This document shows positions 14,596 to 22,857 of a stretch of 37,909 nt of DNA, piece by piece. A program made the translations under genes and the position numbers. The notes under the pieces are model-generated. The model was not told the origin of the DNA. It saw only the letters and a list, made by a program, of their open reading frames with translations, and ran no database searches. Positions within the stretch are counted from its first letter, which is position 1. Every line of letters begins with the position of its first letter. This DNA is from Cocleimonas sp. (GTDB lineage Bacteria > Pseudomonadota > Gammaproteobacteria > Thiotrichales > Thiotrichaceae), in NCBI GenBank assembly GCA_021647365.1, contig JAKIUW010000032.1, forward strand, positions 1-37,909. The letters run 5' to 3'.

Positions 14596-14880
14596 CTAAT
14601 GATGTGAATGCTTATTCGCCCCGTTGGGGTGAACGTGCCTATAGCTTCTGGAACTTCCAGTAGCGGGATGCACATGGGCATTTGACACCCCACTATTATC
14701 TTGTCGCGTATACTCTTCTATTTTCTTATCACTTATAGTAGTGCTTGCTGCGAGCTTACTTTTTGACTTTCCATCTGCCTTCGCAACTTTGCTAGGACTA
14801 TTTGAACACGCGCTGATACCTATTCCTAAACAGAGAATAAAAACAATCTTTAAAGGGTTAACAAATCGCGGCATGAGCAT
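14596..14880 (-). CDS. Small lipoprotein with one His-rich repeat
   Basis: A 94-aa predicted lipoprotein: hydrophobic signal with lipobox GISAC, Cys at residue 25 (ATG 14880; ATG 14874 is also possible). A Ser/Lys-rich linker leads to one C-terminal copy of the His-rich unit also found three times in the neighbour at 15022-15474, here HVHPATG...YRHVHPNGANKHSHH with paired H-x-H motifs. Such H-x-H spacing suits Zn, Ni or Cu binding; that is inference. It has its own transcription unit, since a terminator lies between it and the upstream paralogue. I know of no named family for it. Confidence 0.8.
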   Translation of the reverse strand: MLMPRFVNPLKIVFILCLGIGISACSNSPSKVAKADGKSKSKLAASTTISDKKIEEYTRQDNSGVSNAHVHPATGSSRSYRHVHPNGANKHSHH

Positions 14881-14962
14881 ATATTCACTATTAAATAATT
14901 ATTAATAATCAAATATTAGTACAGTTTAAAGGCATTAGTCACAAAGTTTATCTCTAGTGCAT

Positions 14963-15001
14963 AAAAAATCCCCAACTGATATTCATCAGTTGGGGATTTT
15001 T
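14963..15001 (-). terminator. Bidirectional intrinsic terminator between the two His-rich genes
   Basis: Perfect stem AATCCCCAACTGA / TCAGTTGGGGATT with loop TATTCA, flanked by A-run and T-run on the two sides. It terminates the 15022-15474 gene and could work in both directions. Confidence 0.9.
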
Positions 15002-15021
15002 CGATTGTAAGCTTCTATAAA

Positions 15022-15474
15022 TTACCTGCTGTAATGATGACTATGCTTACCAGCACCATTTGGGTGGTTGTGTCGAGTAGAACGAGTCATACTGTTTGCA
15101 GGGTGGAAGTGACCATTTCCAGCATTGCTTAGTCTTCCATTACCTTTACAACTGTAACGATGTTGGTGTGTACCTTGACCATTTGGATGTGCATGCGAAA
15201 TAGAACGCGTACATCTATTAGCAGGGTGCGTATGCTCATTTGCAGAGCGCATTTTCTTTGGCTTACAACTGTAGCGATGCTTATGTGCATTATCACCATT
15301 TGGATGACTGTGACTAATTGAGTTCGTACACTCATTTGCAGGATGTGTATGCGCTGTACCTGTCACTTTTGCTGGCATAACAGCTGGCTCATTTTGAACC
15401 TGAGTTGTACATGCACTTAAAACTAGACCTGTAACTAAAACTGCCCCTAGGGTAATTGTTGCTTTAATCTTCAT
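15022..15474 (-). CDS. Lipoprotein with three His-rich tandem repeats
   Basis: Predicted outer- or inner-membrane lipoprotein, 150 aa. Start is ATG 15474, which has AAGGAG five bases upstream; an upstream ATG at 15525 lacks such support. The signal is MKIKATITLGAVLVTGLVLSAC (lipobox LSAC). After a short linker come three units of about 39-41 residues with the pattern HxHPANxxT(R/N)SxxHxHPNGxxxHxHxYS. Units 1 and 2 also have two Cys each (ECT/RCT and SCK); unit 3 has none. Six His per unit in H-x-H pairs strongly suggest metal binding or buffering. The paralogue at 14596-14880 has one unit. A nearby DUF4198/HupE pair supports a metal-related role, but this is inference. I do not recognise a described family. 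Confidence 0.85.
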   Translation of the reverse strand: MKIKATITLGAVLVTGLVLSACTTQVQNEPAVMPAKVTGTAHTHPANECTNSISHSHPNGDNAHKHRYSCKPKKMRSANEHTHPANRCTRSISHAHPNGQGTHQHRYSCKGNGRLSNAGNGHFHPANSMTRSTRHNHPNGAGKHSHHYSR

Positions 15475-15643
15475 ATCTTCTCCTTGATAATGATTAGTTT
15501 TTGTAATTTTATTGAAGTACTTCATTGTGATTCTTGCTGTTTTGTATTGTGAATAAATACACTAAGCACTTAGTAATATAGACTAAAAAAGCATGAGAAT
15601 AAAGCAGAACTATTACCCAACTTTATATGCCTCATATTGATAG

Positions 15644-16471
15644 TTATTGGTTAACCATTAGGGTTAACTCATAAGTTATAGATGCCCATCGGCTTTCCCA
15701 AACCGCATCTTTTTCATTTTTCATAGTATCGGGCGCAACTATCATATGAACAGCATTTAGCAAAAATTGACCACCTTTTGCACGCGGGATATCTATCCTT
15801 CCTTCATCGTCTGTTATAAGTTCTGTTTTCGTGATTTCACCGTTTAATTTATTGAAGACTGAAATATGTGCCTGAGCATGAGGCTTACCTTGTAATAATA
15901 ATTTCGCCTTAATGATTTTATCATCGGAGGTATAAGGATTCGTTTCTAACACCCATTCAAAATATAAACCTAGTATGCGATCATTACCTTTGCCATGCCC
16001 CACTTTGATAACTGACTTTGCATAACGCCGATAGGATTCGGTGAAATTTCTTTCTGGCAGCTTACGCTTTTTATGTTCCACCAAGACCCAATCTAAATCT
16101 TTGCTTTTTATAAAGTCCGAAAATTTCTCCCATGTTTTGTAAGTAACATCTGATGGCGTAGTCACTGCTGATAAAATTGCCAAACCTTCTTCATTAACCA
16201 CTTCGTTAACAGCAGGCATATCGCCTAGTCTTGATTTAACCGCGCGTGACTTTTCGCCGATTGTTAAATCCAATAATTTATAGCTTGAAGCGAGATAAGC
16301 ATATTTATTGCCCTTAAAATCTTGCCCAACTTTTTCGTGCGCACGCAACGCTTTGCCTACTTCAATTTTATAGTTGATAGGTTCTAACCAAAATTCATGT
16401 GCTGATAATTGACTTACTGAAGCCACTACAACCAGCAACAAAATAAAATTTCTAATTAATTTTTCTAACAC
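15644..16471 (-). CDS. DUF4198 family periplasmic protein (COG5266-like)
   Basis: Exported protein of the DUF4198 family, which is linked to nickel/cobalt uptake in other bacteria. From GTG 16471 it has the signal peptide LIRNFILLLVVVASVSQLSA with cleavage giving a mature N-terminus HEFWLEP, typical of the family. The C-terminal half (KAKLLLQGKPHAQAHISVFN...LITDDEGRIDIP...GQFLLNAVHM) has the expected beta-sandwich pattern. An in-frame ATG at 16513 would add 14 residues before the signal and would overlap the divergent gene start, so GTG 16471 is preferred, with doubt. It is divergent from the HupE-like gene and shares almost no spacer with it. Confidence 0.85.
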   Translation of the reverse strand: MLEKLIRNFILLLVVVASVSQLSAHEFWLEPINYKIEVGKALRAHEKVGQDFKGNKYAYLASSYKLLDLTIGEKSRAVKSRLGDMPAVNEVVNEEGLAILSAVTTPSDVTYKTWEKFSDFIKSKDLDWVLVEHKKRKLPERNFTESYRRYAKSVIKVGHGKGNDRILGLYFEWVLETNPYTSDDKIIKAKLLLQGKPHAQAHISVFNKLNGEITKTELITDDEGRIDIPRAKGGQFLLNAVHMIVAPDTMKNEKDAVWESRWASITYELTLMVNQ

Positions 16472-16507
16472 GCTACAATCACTCTCTCTTAAAAAACCAA
16501 GGCTATT

Positions 16508-17662
16508 ATGCATTTACACTCTTCGCTTCTGCAAGCTAAACCCCTAGTCACATTGCTCTTTATTCTTATTGGCATGTTAAGCGCTAGCTCTTTATCAGCG
16601 CATGAGATTCGCCCTTCTATCGTCGATATAAATTTTGATAAAAGCGAAAAATATCAAATGATGATTAAACTCAATCTTGAAGCGATGATTGCCAACGTAG
16701 GTACAGAACACCAAGATACTGATGAGTCAAAAAACGCTAAACGCTACGATACTTTAAGGCAAATGCCGTTTAATGTTTTGATAGAAGAATTTTCAAAATT
16801 TGAACCTACTCTGCTTGAAAAAATACAGCTTAAATTTAATGGTAAATTACAACCTATCACGATAGAGAGTGTCGATATACCCGATGTGGGCGATCTTGAT
16901 TTAGCACGTGATTCCACAATCAACTTCACTGGCACAATGCCTTCTGGTGCTAAAAACCTAAGCTGGCAATGGCACAAAGATTTCGGCAATGCAATTTTGC
17001 GCGTTAGCTCGTTAGATAATCCTGAGCTTTACTCTTCCTATTTACTGGATGGAAAGATAAGCGACACGATTGCCATAGAGGGGTTAAAAGCACCCAGTAA
17101 ATGGAAACAGTTTACTAATTACCTTCAAATTGGTTTTGTGCATATTGTGCCAAAAGGTTTGGATCATATTTTATTTGTGGTGGGTCTATTTTTACTCAGC
17201 ACACAACTGCGCCCCCTGCTGATACAGATTACTAGTTTTACCCTCGCTCACAGCGTTACGCTTGCTTTGGGTATTTATGGCGTACTCAGTATTTCACCTG
17301 CGATTGTTGAACCTTTAATTGCCGCATCGATTATTTACGTGTGTATTGAGAACATTTACGCCGATAAACTCAGCCGCTGGCGACCGATTATTGTATTTTT
17401 ATTTGGCTTATTACACGGGCTTGGCTTTGCCAGTGTGTTACAAGAAATTGGTCTATCCTCTACCAACTTCGTTACAGGCTTAGTGGCATTTAATATCGGC
17501 GTAGAACTTGGTCAGCTCACGGTTATTGCTGCTTGTTTTCTTGCTGTGGGAATTTGGTTTAGAAATAAACCATGGTACCGAAGCATGATTACGATTCCTG
17601 CATCCATTGTCATCGCATTCATTGCTAGTTTTTGGTTGGTGGAACGTACGTTTTTTGTTTAA
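16508..17662 (+). CDS. HupE/UreJ_2-like membrane protein
   Basis: Membrane protein of 384 aa of the HupE/UreJ_2 type, often associated with nickel or cobalt handling. A signal peptide ends SLSA before mature HEIRPSIVDI. A periplasmic domain of about 190 residues follows, then six or so transmembrane helices containing the family motifs GFVHIVPKGLDHILFVVGLF, TLAHSVTLALG, LLHGLGFAS and NIGVELGQL. His and Asp of GLDH, LAH and LLHG are the likely metal path. The ATG at 16508 has AAGG six bases upstream. The divergent DUF4198 gene starts within 40 bases, so both promoters must lie in coding sequence or overlap. Substrate is not determined. Confidence 0.85.
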   Translation: MHLHSSLLQAKPLVTLLFILIGMLSASSLSAHEIRPSIVDINFDKSEKYQMMIKLNLEAMIANVGTEHQDTDESKNAKRYDTLRQMPFNVLIEEFSKFEPTLLEKIQLKFNGKLQPITIESVDIPDVGDLDLARDSTINFTGTMPSGAKNLSWQWHKDFGNAILRVSSLDNPELYSSYLLDGKISDTIAIEGLKAPSKWKQFTNYLQIGFVHIVPKGLDHILFVVGLFLLSTQLRPLLIQITSFTLAHSVTLALGIYGVLSISPAIVEPLIAASIIYVCIENIYADKLSRWRPIIVFLFGLLHGLGFASVLQEIGLSSTNFVTGLVAFNIGVELGQLTVIAACFLAVGIWFRNKPWYRSMITIPASIVIAFIASFWLVERTFFV

Positions 17663-17713
17663 TCAACTTAATATAAGTGAAACATCATGTAGGTAAAGAG
17701 CGCTCTAAGCAAA

Positions 17714-17740
17714 AGCACACCCCCCCACTTTTACATGATG
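17714..17740 (+). repeat. Dispersed C7 element between convergent genes
   Basis: AGCACA, seven C, ACTTTTACATGATG. A short inverted match CATCATGTA (17684-17692) pairs with TACATGATG (17732-17740), and AGAGCGCTCT (17697-17706) is palindromic between them. This suggests a decayed inverted pair. Confidence 0.85.
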
Positions 17741-17744
17741 ATTA

Positions 17745-19214
17745 TTATTTACGCTTCAATGATCGTCTACGTAATCCAAGCATTGCAAATGGAAGTAGTA
17801 AGAAGCCAAATGCGCCTCCTGATGAGTCATTAGTCATATCTGAATTATTTTCTACAACATCAACCGTTCTATTTTTTGTTGAGCTATTTCCTGCATCATC
17901 TACCGCTTTATAAGTAATACTATATGCACCTAGCACAGCAGTATCTACATCACCTTCAGTTTCTACCGTAAGTTGATTACCATCTTTATCAACTGCTGTA
18001 GCACCAGCGTCGGTATAAGTTGAATGTTGATTTATAGTAAGTGAGCTCTCACCATTGATAAATATCTTTGGCATCAAAACAATGTCCGTTAATATTGCAA
18101 TTGTCACTGTTCGCACAACAGGTGTTGCTTCATTCCCAGCGCTGTCTTTAGCGGTGTAAGTAATGTAATACTTTGCACCTGGCACGCTAGTATCCACCAC
18201 CTCAACACCTGAACTCTTAACTTCAACCGTTGTATCTACATTATCTGTAGCTGTTGCTCCTTTATCTTCATAAGTACGACCAGGAACTAGTAATATTTTT
18301 TTTGAGCCGTTTATTTTTATCACAGGAGGTATCGTATCAACGACCCCTGTGTCTTCTAGGCAATTATGTCGGAGGCTATCATTTAAATTTAAAGGCAAGA
18401 TCAGTGTACTAAACTTAAGTTTTTTTGACTTTTTGCAGACACTAGTCGGATCCCTAACGTATGATGACTTATATTCTGCATTAAATACTGCTTTTCCCTG
18501 TGTGATAAAAGGTTTGAGCACATCACATTCGTTATATTGAAAGCATTGCTCGTTTACCGCAAAATCAAAATGATCTACAAGATCATTAATCTGGTCAAGA
18601 TCATTCTTCAAGCCTACTGATAAGTTTCTAGCATGTGCTTCTTTGGCAATAAATTTATTATAATTAATTTGATCTTCGGGAGTAAAAGAGAACCCTGGCT
18701 TATTGGTATAACCATCCATATTATCTGGCTCTACACCATCACAACCTTTTTGTTGTGCTAAATCCAATCGACCTTTCATAATATTTCGAACATTGTTAGA
18801 ACGAATATCCAACCAACGCTCCCCTGGCCAGCCATCTAATGTTTTACCAAGATCGTCTTTTTTAAATTGGTCTTCATCGGGACGCCAATTTTCATAAGAA
18901 CCACCTGAAAAATAACAAATCACTTTTTTATTATTATCTTGAAGTGATTCGATTAATGCTTTCGATGAATCAAACAGATCAATATTATAAACTTCAACAT
19001 TATAAGACGTATTAACCTCTCCTTGTAATTGCCATTGCCAAGTAGTCAAAGGTGCAGGTTGATACCAGCTCGTTAACGCACTGGCCTCTTGCGTTATTGT
19101 TTTTGCATAAAGAGGGGTCGCAAGCAATAATATTGCTAATGAACCACACAAAACCATGATGTCATACTTAAATTTATTCATTTTATTTACCAACATATAG
19201 CTATTGTGTAACAT
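17745..19214 (-). CDS. GH114-like glycosidase with two Ig-like repeats and GlyGly-CTERM tail
   Basis: Exported enzyme of 489 aa. The signal segment (YDIMVLCGSLAILLLATPLYA) suggests that ATG 19181 (MNKFKYD) may be the true start rather than 19214. Residues about 45-285 match glycoside hydrolase family 114 (endo-alpha-1,4-polygalactosaminidase): SWYQPAPLTTWQWQL, VICYFSGGSYENWRPD, GCDGVEPDNMDGY with the acidic catalytic candidates, and NDLDQINDLVDHFDFAVNEQC. Two DUF5011-like Ig repeats follow (GATATDNVDTT..., GATAVDKDGN...). The end GGAFGFLLLPFAMLGLRRR is a GlyGly-CTERM-type signal, processed by rhombosortase. Likely substrate is a galactosamine-rich exopolysaccharide, pointing to biofilm remodelling. 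The next gene upstream has the same tail. Confidence 0.87.
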   Translation of the reverse strand: MLHNSYMLVNKMNKFKYDIMVLCGSLAILLLATPLYAKTITQEASALTSWYQPAPLTTWQWQLQGEVNTSYNVEVYNIDLFDSSKALIESLQDNNKKVICYFSGGSYENWRPDEDQFKKDDLGKTLDGWPGERWLDIRSNNVRNIMKGRLDLAQQKGCDGVEPDNMDGYTNKPGFSFTPEDQINYNKFIAKEAHARNLSVGLKNDLDQINDLVDHFDFAVNEQCFQYNECDVLKPFITQGKAVFNAEYKSSYVRDPTSVCKKSKKLKFSTLILPLNLNDSLRHNCLEDTGVVDTIPPVIKINGSKKILLVPGRTYEDKGATATDNVDTTVEVKSSGVEVVDTSVPGAKYYITYTAKDSAGNEATPVVRTVTIAILTDIVLMPKIFINGESSLTINQHSTYTDAGATAVDKDGNQLTVETEGDVDTAVLGAYSITYKAVDDAGNSSTKNRTVDVVENNSDMTNDSSGGAFGFLLLPFAMLGLRRRSLKRK

Positions 19215-19264
19215 CGTTATCGACAGATTTAATTATAAATAGTTCACACTGATACTAATTATTG

Positions 19265-22200
19265 CTAAACAGATAACTTTAAAATACGTCGACGCAATCC
19301 AAGCATTACCAAAGGTAGCAACAAGAAGCCAAATGAACCGCCACCTGATTTGCTAGATGTTAGTTGTTTACTGCCATTATCTTCATCTGCTTCAACGATA
19401 ACCACCCTAGCCTTTGTTGTTGTATTTCCTGATGAGTCCATCGCTGTATAAACGATGGTGTAACTGCCTACTACAGCTGTATCAATATCATCAACACCTT
19501 CTGTGATAACGGAAACTTGCCCATCCACACTATCCACTGCACTAGCACCTGCATCAATGTATGTTGAGTCCTGCAATATTCTTACTACGCTATCACCATT
19601 GAGGGTAATGATAGGTGCGCCTGTATCCGCCACAACATTAACGGTACGCGTTACAGGTGTACTATTTCCTGCTTGATCTATTGCTGTATAGGTAATGGTA
19701 TAATTACCTAGCACGCTAGTATCGACTATTCCTGAGATGGAAACTGCCACAGAACCATCTTTATTATCTGTCGCGGTTGCGCCTGCTTCTATGTAGTTTA
19801 AACCTTTGATAATATCCATATTGGCATTGCCTTTTAAGCTAATGACTGGAGCAAGCGTATCAGCAATAACATTAATGGTTCGTTTTATAACCGTCGTATT
19901 GCCTGCGTTATCTACTGCTGTGTAGGTGATTTCATAAGAGCCTACTGTTGCCGTATCAACTGTTCCGACACTTGAGGCTGTTACTACGCCATCTACATTA
20001 TCCATCGCTGTTGCGCCTGCATCGGTGTAGTTTTCACCTACAAATACCTCTACCGTGCTTGCATCAATAAGTGTAATAACTGGTGCAGTGGTATCGGCAA
20101 CAACAGTAATCGTTCGAGTGACTGAGGTTGCGTTATTTCCTGATGAGTCTATTGCTGAATATGTAATGCTGTATACACCTAGCACGTTAGTATCAACCGT
20201 GCCTATACTTGAAGCTACAATATTTTCATCAACATTATCACTAACGGTTGCACCTGCATCGGTATAGTTTACGCCTTGATAAACTGAAATATTAGTTAAT
20301 CCATTTAACGTGATTACAGGCGCAACTGTATCGGGGATAACTGTTATTGTTCGAGTTGCCGTTGCTGTATTGCCTGCGTTATCAGTTGCGGTATACGTTA
20401 TCGTGTACGTGCCTAGCGTTGCTGTATCAACAGTGCCGGCAGTGATCACTGAAACAATGCTGTCAAAATCATCCGTAGCGGTTGCGCCTGCATCGGTATA
20501 GGTTGAGCCTTTTACAATTTCAATATTTTTTTGGCCAGTAATAGTAATGACGGGCGCTGTATTATCAACACCTTGTTGTATAGTGATATTACCCGTTGAG
20601 ATTTGGAAGAATGGCTGACTTGTACAAGCAACCATAATGCGAGCACCCGTCATTGCAGGTATTGTGCCTGGAATATTAAACTGCTCACTGCCATCATTAT
20701 TAGTATCTGCTAACAACATATTTTTAACGCCATTTACGCGCAGTAGTTGAATATCCACTTTACTACAATTAATGGGGGCGGCATTCGTCCCGCCTATATT
20801 CCAATTTACATTGATTGTTTGCAAGGTAGAAAGTATTTGATTATTAGATTGTGAAGTAACGCCAAAACCAGTCGTATTTGTCGTTGATATCTTTTTAAAA
20901 TCGGAGCCTATACCACCATTACCATCACGCACCACAAAAGCAAAATTCATATCACGAACTGTTTGTGGAAGACTCTCACCTAACGTTTTTGTACCTGCAA
21001 AAATGTCACTCAAACGAGGGATATAGCGATCAGGATTTGCGGTCGGTAGCAATGCACGAATAATGGCATTATCACCCTTATCGTCATCAACCACTGAAGC
21101 ACTACCGTTATCAATTTGATCCCAAGTATAAGAAGCATTCGTACCCGTAGCAGAACCATTCAGCAAAAATGGCGTATTGAGTGGAATGATATTATCGCTA
21201 CCAGCATCCACTACAAGTTGCTGACCTGTTGATGTTCTCACACCACAGTTACTACCATTGTCATAACCAGCAGGATCAGCTATACGTGTATATTTATTGA
21301 TCTGTTCAATACTTTTCCAATGAAACATTGCATCCGCATCATGTTGAAGGTTATCCGTATCACAAAGTCCACTGTATGCCATGATGGTGCTTCCACTTCC
21401 TGGTTCTACAGCAGCTTCACTACTACGACCGCCACCACCACAATATTTTTTTGTGCTATTAAAAGTGTGATGCGCACCCAATTGATGGCCAATTTCATGC
21501 GAGACAAAATCGACACTAAATATCTCACCCTGTGGATCTATTATGCCTGTCGCGCCACCACCTTTAATACCATTTAAAAGTATTTGTTGGTTGGCTGAAT
21601 TACGAATATAAGCAGCATCGGCACACACCACACCAACATAAGCAAGCCCACCTAAAGCACCGTGCGCAAATACATGCCCTACATCAAAATTAGCTACACC
21701 AAAGTTATTGGCTAGGTTTGTTGCATTCTCATTGACCAGCGATTTTTTATCATCATTTGTATAGGGATCTGTATTCGCATTGGTATAAACAAACTGCTCA
21801 TCTGTAACCAGTTGTAGCTTAATGCCAATATCTCTTTGGTATATTTCATTAACGCGATTAATTGTTGTAACGATAGAAGAATACGCCAGTGACTTCCCAC
21901 CTAACTTCGCTGTAAATTCTGCTGTACTTGCTATTGCCAATCTATAGGTAATGAGTTTTTTAGCAGGTATTTGCGCTAGTTCTTTTATCTTTAATGTTTT
22001 AGCTGATAGCTGGCGTGTTTCAGTTTTAGATAAAACTGAATGCTCTCCATGCGTTTCACAATTAAAATCTAAATTAAAATGTGCCGCATTTTTACGCTTA
22101 CTTAAACTGTGATAGATATTGCCCTGGGATTGATCAGGGTCGATAAAAATAGTTTCACCATCTTCCATCACCAGCATACCGTGGAAGCCTTTTTCGGTAA

Positions 22201-22642
22201 AATCAATGCGTCCGCTGATGGCAGGATCATCAACACCCACAACACGCCATGTTTTAATTTCTGGATGAGTAAGTGCCAGTTCTTCTGACAACACGGAAGA
22301 ATCGATCGCCTTAACACGAACAAATTTACCGTTAGGCAGTGGCAAATCAACTTCAAGTTCAGGAGTTGCTTGCGCTTGCTTTGAACGGAATGATCGGACA
22401 CTAAGTTTAGCATTGCCAGCAGAAAACAAAAATTGTCTAAAGCTACTTTCATCAAGATTTAATGTCCGTTTTTTTAGCGGCTGCTTTTCAACCTGTAAAC
22501 TGCGAAATTTTAGTTGTTTTATTTGCTGCACTGGTGAAGCCGCACTTTCATCAACATCTTCCCAAAATGATTGAGATTGAGATGGATTTGCAAAAACACT
22601 CGAGCACACAAGCAAACTGACTAACGTAGCAATTCTTTTCAT
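19265..22642 (-). CDS. Reprolysin-like zinc metalloprotease with five Ig-like repeats and GlyGly-CTERM tail
   Basis: Exported protease of 1125 aa. A signal peptide (IATLVSLLVCSSVFA) and a propeptide of roughly 200 residues lead to a metzincin domain with the zinc site H382-E-x-x-H386-x-x-G389-x-x-H392 (VSHEIGHQLGAHH), preceded by GGATGIIDPQGE and followed by CGGGGRSSEAAVEPGSGSTI and MAYSG, where the Met-turn is expected. A beta-rich region comes next. Five consecutive DUF5011-like Ig repeats of about 76 residues follow (each with YTDAGATA-like and TYTAxDxAGN motifs), then a GGGSFGFLLLPLVMLGLRRR GlyGly-CTERM tail. It is probably surface-exposed or released after rhombosortase cleavage. It lies 50 bases upstream of the GH114 gene and may be cotranscribed with it. 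Confidence 0.92.
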   Translation of the reverse strand: MKRIATLVSLLVCSSVFANPSQSQSFWEDVDESAASPVQQIKQLKFRSLQVEKQPLKKRTLNLDESSFRQFLFSAGNAKLSVRSFRSKQAQATPELEVDLPLPNGKFVRVKAIDSSVLSEELALTHPEIKTWRVVGVDDPAISGRIDFTEKGFHGMLVMEDGETIFIDPDQSQGNIYHSLSKRKNAAHFNLDFNCETHGEHSVLSKTETRQLSAKTLKIKELAQIPAKKLITYRLAIASTAEFTAKLGGKSLAYSSIVTTINRVNEIYQRDIGIKLQLVTDEQFVYTNANTDPYTNDDKKSLVNENATNLANNFGVANFDVGHVFAHGALGGLAYVGVVCADAAYIRNSANQQILLNGIKGGGATGIIDPQGEIFSVDFVSHEIGHQLGAHHTFNSTKKYCGGGGRSSEAAVEPGSGSTIMAYSGLCDTDNLQHDADAMFHWKSIEQINKYTRIADPAGYDNGSNCGVRTSTGQQLVVDAGSDNIIPLNTPFLLNGSATGTNASYTWDQIDNGSASVVDDDKGDNAIIRALLPTANPDRYIPRLSDIFAGTKTLGESLPQTVRDMNFAFVVRDGNGGIGSDFKKISTTNTTGFGVTSQSNNQILSTLQTINVNWNIGGTNAAPINCSKVDIQLLRVNGVKNMLLADTNNDGSEQFNIPGTIPAMTGARIMVACTSQPFFQISTGNITIQQGVDNTAPVITITGQKNIEIVKGSTYTDAGATATDDFDSIVSVITAGTVDTATLGTYTITYTATDNAGNTATATRTITVIPDTVAPVITLNGLTNISVYQGVNYTDAGATVSDNVDENIVASSIGTVDTNVLGVYSITYSAIDSSGNNATSVTRTITVVADTTAPVITLIDASTVEVFVGENYTDAGATAMDNVDGVVTASSVGTVDTATVGSYEITYTAVDNAGNTTVIKRTINVIADTLAPVISLKGNANMDIIKGLNYIEAGATATDNKDGSVAVSISGIVDTSVLGNYTITYTAIDQAGNSTPVTRTVNVVADTGAPIITLNGDSVVRILQDSTYIDAGASAVDSVDGQVSVITEGVDDIDTAVVGSYTIVYTAMDSSGNTTTKARVVIVEADEDNGSKQLTSSKSGGGSFGFLLLPLVMLGLRRRILKLSV

Positions 22643-22761
22643 AATTATTTTTATTTTTATTCAAAGGGTCTAACAAGTATCGCACGAGAAACCTGAACGC
22701 CAGCTAAACAACGCCTGCCATTCATCTGTTATTCAGTTTAAAATTGTATTGAATAATATCC

Positions 22762-22822
22762 AAGCACACCCCCCCACTTTTACATGATCTAAAACATCAT
22801 GTAAAAGTGGGGGGGTGTGCTT
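22762..22822. repeat. Perfect inverted pair of the C7 element
   Basis: Arms of 27 bp at 22762-22788 (AAGCACA, seven C, ACTTTTACATGAT) and 22796-22822, exactly complementary, with a 7-base centre CTAAAAC. It lies between two minus-strand genes. No T-run follows on the minus strand, so a standard terminator is doubtful on that side. Confidence 0.95.
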
Positions 22823-22857
22823 TTATAAGCCTGACTACTAGAGGCTTTTACTGAGGT

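Noticed and set aside
14963..15001. Terminator hairpin as another dispersed element
   Set aside because: It has a classic stem with flanking A and T runs and shares no sequence with the C7 element.
20055..20501. Plus-strand frames opposite the metalloprotease repeats
   Set aside because: They mirror the repeated Ig-coding sequence and are typical antisense shadows of a repetitive gene.
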